DNA of 64,000 nt from CAMPKL01 sp963805925 (GCA_963805925.1 CAWDWB010000003.1:930001-994000), one strand, 5' to 3'. Shown: positions 15,493 through 24,879, numbered from the stretch's first letter. The notes: generated from the letters alone by a model not told the origin. Translations and numbers: made by a program.

Positions 15493-16346
15493 GCAAACAA
15501 CTCGAACCGCTACAGGTAGGCGTCGTTTTCTGGACTGGAGGCGACCTGGGCGAAGACAAACCGCCCGCAGAGATCGTCGACTTGGTCGCCACCCTAGGCC
15601 TACACTGCGGCCAATTGGCTATTCATGGCGGCGCAGACTTGAGCGACCGGGATCGCGCGGCATGGCAACAGGCGATCGCGGCGGACGACATCACCGTGGT
15701 AACCGCAGTCGTGGCCTTCACGGGCGAGAGCTACGCCGACGTCGCCACGGTGGACAGGACCGTGGGTTACGGCCCGGCGGCGACACGAGACGAGCGCGAG
15801 CAGCGGACCTACGAAGTGAGTGACTTCGCTGCGGAGCTCTCGATACCGGGTCTGGCGACGCACATCGGAGCGATCCCGCACGACGTGAGCAACCCGGGAT
15901 ACGTGGAAATGCGCGACCTGGTTCGCCGGTTGTGCGATCACTGCGCCTCGCACAACCAAACTTTCGCGCTCGAGACAGGTCAAGAGTCGGCGGCAGAGCT
16001 GAAACGGTTCATCGTGGATGTGGATCGACCGAACCTCAAAGTGAACTTCGACCCGGCCAACATGGTGATGTACGGCAGCGGGGACCCTATCGAGGCGCTT
16101 GGAGCGGTCGCCGAATGGGTGGTCACCGTCCACTGCAAGGACGGCATAGGTCCATCAGCGGCGGGCCAACTGGGACACGAGACGCCGCTGGGCGGCGGGC
16201 AGGTCGGCATGGAGCGGTTCGTCGCCAAACTGCGAGAGATCGGCTATCAGGGGCCGCTGATCATCGAACGCGAAATCGTGGGCGCGGCGCAGCGGGAAGA
16301 TATTCGCCGTGCGATCGCCTTGCTGAACCACCTACGGCAGACCTAG
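15489..16346 (+). CDS. Sugar phosphate isomerase/epimerase (xylose-isomerase-like TIM barrel)
   Basis: A 285-residue AP-endonuclease-2-fold TIM barrel. The motifs FALETGQE, LKVNFDPANMVMYG, VTVHCKDG and PLIIERE supply the expected Glu, Asp, His and Glu metal ligands. Such enzymes isomerise or epimerise sugars, ketoses or inosose. The start ATG 15489 overlaps the stop of the Gfo/Idh gene, a frequent pairing that suggests successive steps on one sugar. Its stop shares CTAG with the convergent MATE gene. An upstream in-frame extension exists but lies inside the oxidoreductase gene. Confidence 0.9.
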   Translation: MSKQLEPLQVGVVFWTGGDLGEDKPPAEIVDLVATLGLHCGQLAIHGGADLSDRDRAAWQQAIAADDITVVTAVVAFTGESYADVATVDRTVGYGPAATRDEREQRTYEVSDFAAELSIPGLATHIGAIPHDVSNPGYVEMRDLVRRLCDHCASHNQTFALETGQESAAELKRFIVDVDRPNLKVNFDPANMVMYGSGDPIEALGAVAEWVVTVHCKDGIGPSAAGQLGHETPLGGGQVGMERFVAKLREIGYQGPLIIEREIVGAAQREDIRRAIALLNHLRQT

Positions 16347-17707
16347 GCTGCCGGCAGTTCGTGGACGCGGACGCTCCACACCCAGGCCAGATAGGCCCCG
16401 ACCAGGATCAAGCCGATACACAGACCGATCCACACCCCCGGTGCGCCCCAGCCAAGATGCAGGCCCAGGAAGTAGCCGACCGGCAAGCCGATGAACCAGT
16501 GTCCAAATAGATTCGCCAACATGGGCGTGCGGGTGTCCCCGGCGCCGCGCAGCGCCCCTGTCGCGACGACCTGAAATCCGTCGAATAGCTGGAACACGGC
16601 CGCGACCGCAAGGAGTACCGCGCCGGTGGCCAAGACGGCGGGGTCTTGAGAGAAGAAGCCGACGATTGTCCGGGGGAATAGCAGAAAGGCCACCCCGGCA
16701 GAACTCATGAAGAGCGCTCCCAGGGAGAGCGCCACGAAGCCCGAGCGGCGGGCGCCCAGGTAGTCCTGACGGCCGATTGCCTGCCCGACCCGGACGGCCG
16801 CGGCAGTCGAAATGCCCAGAGGAACCATGAACGTCACAGAAGCAGCCTGCAAGGCGACTTGGTGCGCAGCCAGAGGGATCGCGCCCAAGGCGCCCACCAA
16901 GAACGTGGACAAGGCGAAGACGCCAATCTCCAATCCTCGTTGGACGGCGGCGGGAAAGCTCAGCCGCGCGAGTTGAGTGATGCGGGACCATTCAATGCGG
17001 CGATCCGCCTCAAAGAGCCCCGTCCGATCACGCCTGGCTTGCCAAGCGATATACGCCAACGACGCTAGGCACATGTAGACGCGCGAGGCGCAACTGGCCC
17101 AACCGGCCCCAGAAGTCCCGAAGGCAGGGGCCCCGAGGTTGCCGAAGATGAAAATCCAGTTGGCGATGACGTTAACCAAGTTCGCCGACAACATGACGAC
17201 CATCACCGGGCGAACGTGATTCATCCCCTGTAGGTAATGGCGAAATGCCATGAACGCCAACAGCGGGACCGTGCTCCACAACAAGGCGTTGGTGTAGGAC
17301 GCTGCGTGTACAGCGAGGTCGGGCTCGAGACCCAACTGGGGCAACAAGTCGAGCGCCAAGAAGAGCGGCAGCATGAGCGCCACGCCCAAGGGCAAGGCAG
17401 TACACAGGGCGTGGAAAAGCCAGCGATGGCACTCTGCCAGCCTGTTGGAGCCAAACGCTTGGGGGATGAGCGTGTCTAAACCGAGCAACATGCCGCTTCC
17501 AACGACGCCTACCGCGTAGAACAGAACGGTGCCAATGGAAACCGCCCCGATCGCCTCGGCGCTCAAGCGCCCGACCATCATCGTGTCGACCACGCTCATC
17601 GCCATCCAGCCCAACTCCGCCGCCACGACGGGGAGGGCGATGTGCAACATCGGGCGGAACTCATCGAAGAACTGTGTACGCTGGGTTGGATTTGGAGTGT
17701 CGTTCAA
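16343..17707 (-). CDS. MATE family efflux transporter
   Basis: A 454-residue membrane transporter with about twelve helices in two MatE halves. Typical segments are LPVVAAELGWMAMSVVDTMM, LLGLDTLIPQAFGSN, GISTAAAVRVGQAIG and ATGALRGAGDTRTPMLANL. MATE proteins export cationic drugs or metabolites using H+ or Na+. It resembles the NorM/DinF type. It is not linked to neighbouring genes except by a four-base convergent overlap. ATG 17707 gives a short soluble N-terminus before helix 1. Confidence 0.95.
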   Translation of the reverse strand: MNDTPNPTQRTQFFDEFRPMLHIALPVVAAELGWMAMSVVDTMMVGRLSAEAIGAVSIGTVLFYAVGVVGSGMLLGLDTLIPQAFGSNRLAECHRWLFHALCTALPLGVALMLPLFLALDLLPQLGLEPDLAVHAASYTNALLWSTVPLLAFMAFRHYLQGMNHVRPVMVVMLSANLVNVIANWIFIFGNLGAPAFGTSGAGWASCASRVYMCLASLAYIAWQARRDRTGLFEADRRIEWSRITQLARLSFPAAVQRGLEIGVFALSTFLVGALGAIPLAAHQVALQAASVTFMVPLGISTAAAVRVGQAIGRQDYLGARRSGFVALSLGALFMSSAGVAFLLFPRTIVGFFSQDPAVLATGAVLLAVAAVFQLFDGFQVVATGALRGAGDTRTPMLANLFGHWFIGLPVGYFLGLHLGWGAPGVWIGLCIGLILVGAYLAWVWSVRVHELPAA

Positions 17708-17888
17708 ACAGGCGCTCCTGTAGCCATCTTCGCCGATCGGAATGGCGCCTAACTGGCAGTCTAGGTAGGTCCTAAGGGTGTTTTCGCGTGCTTCTCAATC
17801 CCCCGCCCTGTGTAGGCGCGTGGCCTGGTATGGGATACTGGCCCCAAAGTCCGGCCGCACGGCTGTGCGACAGGAACCAATTTACGCT

Positions 17889-18509
17889 GTGGCTCAGGGT
17901 CAAAAAATCGAACTTCCTTCCGCCCACCCGCTTCCTCCGCTGATTTTGCATCCGTTTACGGAGTCGGCGGCTACGGCGCAGGTGCTGGAAAGCGCCAGGG
18001 CTTCTTTGTCGATGATTAACGACGATGAAAGCTCGCAGAAAGAGAAGGATGCGCTCGAACGTCAGATGATCGAGGGCCGCTTCACTGAGTTCCGGATGCT
18101 TTTCTACGTGGGCAAGGATATTTGCCGTTGGCTCGACCAATGCGTCGACACCTGCGGCAGGGATCCGGAACTGATTTCGCTGCGGCTGCCGGCCCAGAGC
18201 TTTGCGCGGCTGCTCATCGAACAGACGCCGGAAGACGTCGCCACCAAGCTGCGCGGATGGGGGGTCGTCGAGTATGCGCGGATTTTTTCGCGCTCGATCG
18301 GCATATACACGCAGTTCCGGTTGCCGCCTAGTCCGGAAATGTTACAGGCGCGCTATCTGCGGCACTACTATCGTTACGCAGACTACGCCTACACGGCCTG
18401 GAAGGACCTCGACAAGGGACCCGAGTTGCAGTACGCAAACTTCCCCTTCGCCCTTTTTGCCTCTGGCGAATATACGCGCAAACTGGAAGAAGAGTGGCGC
18501 GAGAGCTAG
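17889..18509 (+). CDS. Conserved hypothetical protein
   Basis: I do not recognise this gene. It would be about 206 residues, soluble, mixed charge and largely helical. Recognisable stretches are IELPSAHPLPPLILHPFTES at the start, a charged helix SSQKEKDALERQMIEG, and a Tyr-rich tail (YLRHYYRYADYAYTAWKDL). There is no signal peptide or membrane helix. The start is uncertain: GTG at 17889 has AGGAA twelve bases upstream, while GTG 17865 and 17778 also keep the frame open. The stop shares CTAG with the convergent gene at 18506. Confidence 0.65.
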   Translation: MAQGQKIELPSAHPLPPLILHPFTESAATAQVLESARASLSMINDDESSQKEKDALERQMIEGRFTEFRMLFYVGKDICRWLDQCVDTCGRDPELISLRLPAQSFARLLIEQTPEDVATKLRGWGVVEYARIFSRSIGIYTQFRLPPSPEMLQARYLRHYYRYADYAYTAWKDLDKGPELQYANFPFALFASGEYTRKLEEEWRES

Positions 18510-18820
18510 GTCGCCGCTTGCGCGCCTAGTCCTGGAGCCGAAAGCAGGCCCTCGCCCTCAAGACAAGCAAATAACTGCTCGTCTTGGTTGAGGTCGAGAA
18601 AGAAGCCGTACTTCAGCATGTCCTTGGCTTCTTTGAGAGTTGGAGCATACTCCAGGCTCAGCCGGGCAAGTTTACCGCCAGCCGCCTCGTGTACGCCGAT
18701 GTACCAAGCATCGCCTTCGTTAAAAACGCCTAGGCGCATGGTGCGTCCTTGGTACTGGAACCGGCCTTCGGTTCCTCTAGCTTGAATGAGTTCGACGCCC
18801 GCCTCGTTGTAGGTCACCAT
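18506..18820 (-). CDS. Small conserved hypothetical protein
   Basis: A 104-residue soluble protein of unknown function. It starts MVTYNEAGVELIQARGTEGR, with AGAGGAAG upstream of ATG 18820, which favours this start over the longer frame from 18862. Predicted structure is a small beta-rich domain (FQYQGRTMRLGVFNEGDAWY) followed by a helix (TLKEAKDMLKYGFFLDLN). No catalytic motif is visible. Confidence 0.65.
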   Translation of the reverse strand: MVTYNEAGVELIQARGTEGRFQYQGRTMRLGVFNEGDAWYIGVHEAAGGKLARLSLEYAPTLKEAKDMLKYGFFLDLNQDEQLFACLEGEGLLSAPGLGAQAAT

Positions 18821-18935
18821 CGTACTTCCTCTAGCACTCTCAGTATGCCAGACGTTCGCCAAGCGCGGTTGGTTGCAGGCTCCGTAGGAAACCCGAGAAC
18901 AGACTGAGAAAGAGCCTGAAGGCTGCGGGCCGAAT

Positions 18936-20009
18936 CTAGCTATGGCGAATCACGAGCACGTCGCCGTCTTGGACGATGTATTCCTTGCCCTCAAGACGCA
19001 GTTCGCCGGTGCCCTTGGCGCCGGAGTAGCCGCCTAGATCGAGAAGCCGCTGCCAGTTGATCGTTTCGGCGCGGATAAACTTTTTCTCGAAGTCGGAGTG
19101 AATGGCGCCGGCGGCTTTGGCGGCCTTGGTGCCCTTGGGGATCGTCCAGGCGCGGACTTCCGTCTCGCCAGCGGTCAGGAACGACATCAACCCCAGCAGA
19201 TCGTAGCTGGCCTCGATGACGCGGTCCAAACCGGGCTCCGCCAGGCCGTAGGTGCCCATCAGGTCGGCCGCTTCGGCAGGATCCAGCTCAGCGAGTTCCG
19301 CCTCGACAGAGCCGCAAACGGCGGCGACAGCGATGTTCTTCTTACCCCCGAGCCACTCGCTACGGTACTTCTCTTCGATCTGCTTGAGCTCAGGTGCTTG
19401 GTCTTCGCCGAGGTTCAAGACGAGCAGCATAGGCTTCTCGGATAGGAACTGGAATCCGCGCAGACGCTTCTCGTCTTCGGCGTCGAGCTCCAGTTCGCGA
19501 AGAGGCTGTTCGTTCTCAAGCGCGGCCTGGCATCGTTCGAGCAGGTCTTTTTCTTTTGGCAGATCAGGCGTGCGCAGCTTCTTGAGATCTTTCTCGACGC
19601 GAGCCAGGCGGTTCTCGACGACCTGCAAGTCGTTGAGAATCAGCTCGGCTTCGACGTTTTGCCAGTCGCGCTTGGGGTCCAGGGAACCCTCCGCGTGGGC
19701 CACGGTCTCGCTCTCAAAACAGCGCAGGACGTGAGCGAAAGCGTCGACCGCTCGCAGGCTGGCGATATAGCTGGGTTCGCGCAGCGCGTCGCGCGACATG
19801 GCCGGCATGTCGACATAGTCGACGGTTGCGTAGGTGATCTTGGGCGGTTCGAAGATTTTGACCAGTGCGTCGACGCGCTTGTCAGGCACTTTGGCGACGC
19901 CGATCTGCAACTTCGTCGAGCCAACTCGCCCCTCGCTGGCCGCCCCGGTGAGGATCGTGAATAAGGAAGTCTTTCCGACTTGGGGAAGTCCAATGATGGC
20001 GGTCTGCAT
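18936..20009 (-). CDS. ychF: YchF/OLA1-like P-loop NTPase, divergent form
   Basis: A 357-residue protein of the YchF family, ribosome-associated ATPases of the Obg superfamily. The N-terminus MQTAIIGLPQVGKTSLFTIL carries a P-loop. The middle has the family helical coil (VVENRLARVEKDLKKLRTPD), and the C-terminal third ends in a TGS-like domain (FLTAGETEVRAWTIPKGTKA, then GTGELRLEGKEYIVQDGDVL). Relative to canonical YchF, the switch region is altered: the DIAGLVKGAS motif reads DMPAMSRDALREP, and the NxxE base motif reads NLGE. This divergent type seems typical of Acidobacteria rather than a defect. It lies 18 bases downstream of moxR on the same strand. Confidence 0.82.
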   Translation of the reverse strand: MQTAIIGLPQVGKTSLFTILTGAASEGRVGSTKLQIGVAKVPDKRVDALVKIFEPPKITYATVDYVDMPAMSRDALREPSYIASLRAVDAFAHVLRCFESETVAHAEGSLDPKRDWQNVEAELILNDLQVVENRLARVEKDLKKLRTPDLPKEKDLLERCQAALENEQPLRELELDAEDEKRLRGFQFLSEKPMLLVLNLGEDQAPELKQIEEKYRSEWLGGKKNIAVAAVCGSVEAELAELDPAEAADLMGTYGLAEPGLDRVIEASYDLLGLMSFLTAGETEVRAWTIPKGTKAAKAAGAIHSDFEKKFIRAETINWQRLLDLGGYSGAKGTGELRLEGKEYIVQDGDVLVIRHS

Positions 20010-20027
20010 GTTTACCTACGAGGCCGC

Positions 20028-20993
20028 TCAGAGCGGCGCTGGGATAGAAGTGAGAATCTCGTCGAGTACCTGCTCGGAGCGCTCCACGGCCTCCGCTTCG
20101 CCGCCAAAGCGGCGATCAGCGGCGATCCGGTGGGCGAAGACGGGTTTCACGAGGCTCTTGACGTCGTGGGGCGTCACATAGCTGCGGCCGTCGATCAAGG
20201 CGGCCGCTTGTGCCGCGCGATGCAGGGCGATCGAGCCGCGCGGGCTCACGCCCAGAGTCAGATGCGGATGTTCGCGCGTGGCTTGGACGACGGCCAGGAT
20301 GTAATCCAGTATGTCCTCATGCACTTGAACATGAGGGACTTGTTTTTGGATTTCGAGTACCTCGTCAGCGTGCATGGCGGGCCGCAGATGGGCGGGATCA
20401 ATCCGATCGCCGTTCGAACGCAGAATGTCCTTCTCGCTCTCTGTATCGGGATAGCCCATTTCAATTCGTAGCAGAAAGCGGTCGAGTTGCGCCTCGGGAA
20501 GCGGAAACGTGCCGTGATATTCGACAGGATTCTGCGTGGCGATGACCATAAACGGCTGGGGCAGCGCGTAAGAGCTGCCGTCGATCGACACCTGGCCTTC
20601 GTTCATCGCTTCGAGCAGTGCGGATTGCGTCTTGGGCGTTGTGCGGTTGATCTCGTCCGCGAGCAGTAAGTTACTAAAAACAGGTCCTTTCTTGAAGTCA
20701 AACTGCTCACGGGAGGCGCTGTAGACGGTCACGCCGAGCACGTCGGTGGGCAGCAGGTCGGAAGTGAACTGAATCCGATTGAAGTTGCAATCGATGGCCC
20801 GGGCCAGAGCGTGGGCCAGGGTCGTCTTACCGACGCCGGGAACGTCCTCGATCAACAGGTGGCCGCGCGACAGCAGGCAGATGGTCGCCAGACGCACCGC
20901 TTCCGCTTTGCCGCGAATGACCGTGCAGATGGCGGACTCCAGCGCCGCGAGTTTTTCGCCGGCCGCAGTCGCTGTCAGGGACTCAGGAGCCAT
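20028..20993 (-). CDS. MoxR family AAA+ ATPase
   Basis: A 321-residue AAA+ chaperone-like ATPase. Walker A is VPGVGKTTLA (near residues 51-60), Walker B is LLLADEINRTTPKTQSALLE, and the sensor region reads MVIATQNPVEYHGTFPLPEA with the C-terminal lid GVSPRGSIALHRAAQA. MoxR ATPases usually act with DUF58 and von Willebrand A proteins on metalloenzyme or envelope assembly. No such partner is adjacent here, which is unusual; the ychF-like gene follows instead. Confidence 0.93.
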   Translation of the reverse strand: MAPESLTATAAGEKLAALESAICTVIRGKAEAVRLATICLLSRGHLLIEDVPGVGKTTLAHALARAIDCNFNRIQFTSDLLPTDVLGVTVYSASREQFDFKKGPVFSNLLLADEINRTTPKTQSALLEAMNEGQVSIDGSSYALPQPFMVIATQNPVEYHGTFPLPEAQLDRFLLRIEMGYPDTESEKDILRSNGDRIDPAHLRPAMHADEVLEIQKQVPHVQVHEDILDYILAVVQATREHPHLTLGVSPRGSIALHRAAQAAALIDGRSYVTPHDVKSLVKPVFAHRIAADRRFGGEAEAVERSEQVLDEILTSIPAPL

Positions 20994-21089
20994 GAGTCCC
21001 CATTCTACCGGGATCGGACCCCAAGCCTATATCAGGTTGGTCGGTAGCGCTTCGGGATATCCGCATACAATTGGAGGAATCCCAGCGTC

Positions 21090-21344
21090 ATGGCCAAGCC
21101 CAAAGAAGACCATCTGCCGTTCGAGAAAGGACTCGAAGACCTCGAAACGATCGTTAAGAAGCTCGAGAGCGCGGACTTGCCGCTCGAAGAATCGTTAGCG
21201 CTGTTCGAGCAAGGGGTCCAACTGAGCGAAGCCTGCCGCACGCGTTTGGAAGAAGCCGAGACGCGCATCGAGATCCTGCTCAAAAAGGGACGCCGGATCG
21301 AGGCGGAGCCGTTTGAACTCGACGATGACGGAGAGGGCGAGTGA
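21090..21344 (+). CDS. xseB: Exodeoxyribonuclease VII small subunit
   Basis: An 84-residue XseB protein. The characteristic helical hairpin is LPFEKGLEDLETIVKKLESA followed by LPLEESLALFEQGVQLSEAC and a charged tail. It forms, with XseA, a nuclease that degrades single-stranded DNA. A GGAGGAA ribosome-binding site (21073-21079) precedes ATG. Its stop overlaps the GTG start of the prenyl synthase gene (GTGA). The xseB-ispA-tlyA-nadK order is a widespread bacterial arrangement, often followed by dxs; dxs is absent here. Confidence 0.95.
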   Translation: MAKPKEDHLPFEKGLEDLETIVKKLESADLPLEESLALFEQGVQLSEACRTRLEEAETRIEILLKKGRRIEAEPFELDDDGEGE

Positions 21345-22222
21345 CGCTCGCGGAATACCTAGAGAAACAGCGCAGCGCGATCGAAGCGGAATTAGACCGG
21401 CTGACGCCCGAAGCGGACACGCGGCCCGCGACTCTCCACAAGGCGATGCGCCACAGTCTGTTGGCGGGCGGCAAGCGTCTCAGGCCGATTCTATTCTGCG
21501 CAGCTTCGGAAGCGCTAGGGCGAACGGAAGGAACCCTGACTCCGGCCTGCGCTCTAGAGTTCATCCACACCTACTCGCTCATCCACGACGATCTGCCGGC
21601 GCTCGATAACGACGATTTCCGGCGAGGCCAGCCGACCTGCCACAAAGTTTTTGGCGAAGCGACGGCGATCCTGGCAGGCGATGCCTTGCTGACGCGAGCG
21701 TTTCAAGTGCTGGCCGAAACCGGAAACACCCCGGCCGCCGTGCAGATTGCCATGATCGGCGAACTCGCCGCTGCGGCGGGAACCGTCGAAGGCATGATCG
21801 GCGGGCAGATGGAAGACCTCGAAGCCGAAGGGCAACCCGTCGAAGAGGAGCGTTTGCACTACATCCACCGCTCGAAGACGGGGGCGTTGATTCGGGCTGC
21901 GGTGCGCATGGGCGGGATCTTTGGGGAAGCGTCCAGCGACCAGCTCGACAGCCTTAGCGAATACGGCAGCGCCATCGGTACTGCCTTCCAGATCGTCGAC
22001 GACATCCTTGACGTCGAAGGCGCCACCGAAATCCTGGGCAAGACGGCTGGAAAGGACGCGGAACAACAGAAGGCCACCTTCCCGGCACTCTACGGTTTGG
22101 AGCGCTCCAAACAACTCGCCGCCGACCAGCTGGGCTTGGCGCTGGCGGCAGTCGCACCTTTTGGCGAAGATGGCCGTTGGCTTCGCGGTATCGCGGAAAA
22201 AGTCGTCCACCGTTCGGCCTAA
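21341..22222 (+). CDS. ispA: Polyprenyl (farnesyl/geranylgeranyl) diphosphate synthase
   Basis: A 293-residue trans-prenyl synthase that extends DMAPP with IPP units. The first Asp-rich motif is DDLPALD (residues 83-89) and the second is DDILD (220-224). The GKRLRP and IHRSKTGALIRA substrate motifs are intact. The residues before the first motif (HTYSLIH) contain few bulky side chains, consistent with a C15 or C20 product. GTG 21341 is the start, overlapping xseB by four bases. It supplies isoprenoids for quinones and undecaprenyl carriers. Confidence 0.92.
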   Translation: MTLAEYLEKQRSAIEAELDRLTPEADTRPATLHKAMRHSLLAGGKRLRPILFCAASEALGRTEGTLTPACALEFIHTYSLIHDDLPALDNDDFRRGQPTCHKVFGEATAILAGDALLTRAFQVLAETGNTPAAVQIAMIGELAAAAGTVEGMIGGQMEDLEAEGQPVEEERLHYIHRSKTGALIRAAVRMGGIFGEASSDQLDSLSEYGSAIGTAFQIVDDILDVEGATEILGKTAGKDAEQQKATFPALYGLERSKQLAADQLGLALAAVAPFGEDGRWLRGIAEKVVHRSA

Positions 22223-22236
22223 GTGAAGTCGCAGCC

Positions 22237-22986
22237 ATGAAGGCCCGTATACGAATCGACCAATTACTGACCGACCGCGGCCTGGCCGACTCACGCAACA
22301 GGGCCCAGGCGTTGGTTTTGGCCGGCCAAGTCTTGGCCGACGAGAGGAAGATCGAGAAGCCCGGCCAACAGGTCAATCCCGAGTGTGAGATTCGCCTACT
22401 CGGCGAGCAGCCCCGTTACGTGAGCCGTGCGGGTTTCAAACTCGAAGGCGCGCTGATCGAGTTCGGCATCGATGTCGCAGGCAAGACTTGTCTCGATATT
22501 GGCGCCTCCACCGGAGGGTTCACCGACTGCTTGCTGCAGCATGGCGCGGCCAAGGTCTACACAGTCGATGTCGGCACCAATCAGCTCCACTGGCGCATTC
22601 GCCAAGACGCACGGGTCGTGGTGCACGAGCAGACGAACGCCAAGGATCTCTCTCGGGATTTAATTCCGGAGCCGATTGAGTTCTTATGCTGCGACGTCAG
22701 TTTCATTTCTGCGACTCTAGTGTTGCCTCCGGCCGCGCCGTTGCTCGTCGCCGGCGCCGAAATCGTGGTCCTCGCCAAGCCGCAGTTTGAAGCCGGGCGA
22801 GGGGAAGTGGGAAAAGGCGGTATCGTACGCAACGACGAGATCAGGCAGGCAGCCGCTGACAAGGTTCGGCGAACGATCGATGCTCTCGGCTTCCGATCCA
22901 TCCAGCAGATGGACAGCCCGGTAGATGGCGCCCAAGGAAATCGCGAGATACTGCTCTATGGCTCGGACCGCGAATTGACCTCATGA
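22237..22986 (+). CDS. tlyA: TlyA-family 2'-O-methyltransferase (S4 + FtsJ-like)
   Basis: A 249-residue protein with an N-terminal S4 RNA-binding domain (residues 5-55, RIDQLLTDRGLADSRNRAQA) and an FtsJ-like SAM methyltransferase domain (KTCLDIGASTGGFTDCLLQH, residues 83-102). The lysine tetrad is suggested by SRAGFKLEGAL and LAKPQFEAGR. TlyA methylates ribose in 16S/23S rRNA in mycobacteria. ATG 22237 is chosen because it begins at the S4 domain. It overlaps nadK by ATGA. Confidence 0.94.
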   Translation: MKARIRIDQLLTDRGLADSRNRAQALVLAGQVLADERKIEKPGQQVNPECEIRLLGEQPRYVSRAGFKLEGALIEFGIDVAGKTCLDIGASTGGFTDCLLQHGAAKVYTVDVGTNQLHWRIRQDARVVVHEQTNAKDLSRDLIPEPIEFLCCDVSFISATLVLPPAAPLLVAGAEIVVLAKPQFEAGRGEVGKGGIVRNDEIRQAAADKVRRTIDALGFRSIQQMDSPVDGAQGNREILLYGSDRELTS

Positions 22987-23840
22987 CGAAGAGCATTGGC
23001 ATCGTCTCGAAACCAGGCCGCTCGGACCTGCCGTCGCTGCTGCGCGAGTTGACCGCATGGCTCAATGAGCGCGGCGTGGCCTGGGCGGGGGATCTCGTCA
23101 CCGAGACCTATCTAGGCCGTAAGGGCGGCTTCGATCGAATGGCGCTCGACCAGGACTTTGACCTCATCGTCGTCCTGGGCGGAGACGGGACCCTGCTCTC
23201 TGTGGCTCGTGGGGTCGGCGTCAAAGAGACTCCGCTGCTCGCCGTTAATCTCGGCGGCATGGGCTTTCTGATGACGACAGGCCCGGAACAAATCTGGGAC
23301 GCGCTTGAGGTGGTGCTCGCCGGCGATTACACCGTCCAATGCCGCACCGTGCTATCGGGTTTGGTCATTCGAGACGAGGAGACGGTGGCCCGCTACAACG
23401 CCCTGAACGACATCGTCGTCAACAAGGCCGCGATCGCCCGCTTGCTGCAACTGGAAGTTTTCGTCGACGGCGAGTTCATGTGCGGCTACCGAGCCGATGG
23501 TTTAATCCTGTCGACCCCAACCGGCTCCACCGCCTATTCTCTCGCCGCAGGCGGACCTGTCCTCGCTCCCACGGTCGAAGGGTTCTGCCTTACACCGATT
23601 TGTCCGCACACGCTTTCGAATCGGCCCGTGGTCGTCAACGAGTCTTCAGAGTTCGAGATTGTCTTCGTCGGCGGAGACGACAGCACGTTCTTAACCGTCG
23701 ACGGCCAGGTCGGACTAAATCTAAGGCCCGATGACCGCATCGTTGCCAAAAAAGCGGATCATTGCGTGCGGATCATCGAGACCCAGAAACATCGTTTCTT
23801 TGACGTGCTGCGCAACAAGATGGGCTGGGGCAGCCACTAA
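22983..23840 (+). CDS. nadK: NAD kinase
   Basis: A 285-residue NAD(+) kinase that makes NADP from NAD and ATP or polyphosphate. The phosphate-binding GGDGT lies at residues 66-70 (LIVVLGGDGTLLSVARG). The NAD site NALNDIVVNKA and the Gly-rich loop LSTPTGSTAYSLAAGGP are conserved, as is the C-terminal HTLSNRPVVV. It completes the xseB-ispA-tlyA-nadK string. Its TAA shares CTAA with the TAG of convergent hldD. Confidence 0.96.
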   Translation: MTKSIGIVSKPGRSDLPSLLRELTAWLNERGVAWAGDLVTETYLGRKGGFDRMALDQDFDLIVVLGGDGTLLSVARGVGVKETPLLAVNLGGMGFLMTTGPEQIWDALEVVLAGDYTVQCRTVLSGLVIRDEETVARYNALNDIVVNKAAIARLLQLEVFVDGEFMCGYRADGLILSTPTGSTAYSLAAGGPVLAPTVEGFCLTPICPHTLSNRPVVVNESSEFEIVFVGGDDSTFLTVDGQVGLNLRPDDRIVAKKADHCVRIIETQKHRFFDVLRNKMGWGSH

Positions 23841-24832
23841 GGCTCAAGCTTGCCGCCGGGGACGAGATAGTTAAGGACGTAATCCTTCACCGCGTCCTCA
23901 AGCGAGGTTATTTCCTCTTTGTAGCCGAGGGCACGGAGTTTGCCGATCTCGGCCTGGGTGAAATATTGGTACTTACCCTTAAGCCGCTCCGGCATGTCGA
24001 CGAACTCAATCTTCGGTTGGCGTCCGAGAGCGCCGAAGATCGCCGTCGCCAGGTCGAGCCAGGTCCGAGACGTGCCTGTGCCCACGTTGTAAAGCCCGCC
24101 GGCGTGGGTATTCTCCGCCAGAAAGATCGTCATCCGCACAGCGTCTTTCACGTAGAGAAAATCCCGGCGCTGGCAGCCGTCCGCGAACTCAGGACGATAG
24201 CTCTTGAACAGCTTCACCGAACCGGTATCGAGGATCTGGTGATACGCCTTGTGCACCACGCTGCGCATATCCTCTTTGTGATCTTCATTGGGACCGAAGA
24301 CGTTGAAATATTTGAGGCCCGTGATGAGGTTCAGGAATCCCTTGCGCTCGGCGTAGCAGTCGAACAGGTGCTTCGAGTAGCCATACATGTTGAGCGGCCG
24401 TAGGCTGCTCAAAGGACGCGATTCGTTGAGCCCTTCCTCCAGCCCGCCATACGTCGCGGCGGAAGAGGCGTAGACAAAGCGCCCCTTCGTCTCAAGACAC
24501 CATTCAGCGAGCTTCTTGGTGTACTCGTAGTTGTTGTGGATCAGGTAGGCGGCGTCGGTTTCCGTGGTCGCTGAGCAGGCGCCCAGATGGAAAATCGTCC
24601 TTACGTCCTTGAGTACGGGATCGCGCTCGTCGATGCAGCTTTCTAGGGCGGAGGCCTCCAGATAGTCTTCAAACTGCAGCGCAACCAAGTTCTTCCACTT
24701 CTCGGTGGTCCTCAGATGGTCGGCAACCAAGATGTTGCGGCGCCCCCGGCGATTGAGTTCCCAGATGAGGGCGCTGCCGATGAAACCGGCCCCTCCGGTC
24801 ACTAGGATTCGTCCGTCCGCCAAGTTGTGCAT
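23837..24832 (-). CDS. hldD: ADP-L-glycero-D-manno-heptose 6-epimerase
   Basis: A 331-residue short-chain dehydrogenase/epimerase that makes the ADP-heptose of lipopolysaccharide inner core. The NADP fold starts ILVTGGAGFIGSALI, and catalytic Y150-x3-K154 lies in LNMYGYSKHLFDCYA. Strong HldD features are FHLGACSATTETDAAYLIHN, TGLKYFNVFGPNEDHKEDMR and the RRDFLYVKD segment. It indicates a heptose-containing outer membrane. It is transcribed divergently from the deoxyhypusine-synthase-like gene, with 47 bases between starts. Confidence 0.95.
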   Translation of the reverse strand: MHNLADGRILVTGGAGFIGSALIWELNRRGRRNILVADHLRTTEKWKNLVALQFEDYLEASALESCIDERDPVLKDVRTIFHLGACSATTETDAAYLIHNNYEYTKKLAEWCLETKGRFVYASSAATYGGLEEGLNESRPLSSLRPLNMYGYSKHLFDCYAERKGFLNLITGLKYFNVFGPNEDHKEDMRSVVHKAYHQILDTGSVKLFKSYRPEFADGCQRRDFLYVKDAVRMTIFLAENTHAGGLYNVGTGTSRTWLDLATAIFGALGRQPKIEFVDMPERLKGKYQYFTQAEIGKLRALGYKEEITSLEDAVKDYVLNYLVPGGKLEP

Positions 24833-24879
24833 GCCGCCATTGTTGCGAACTCCGCCGACCAGCCGCTACGGTGAAGCCT

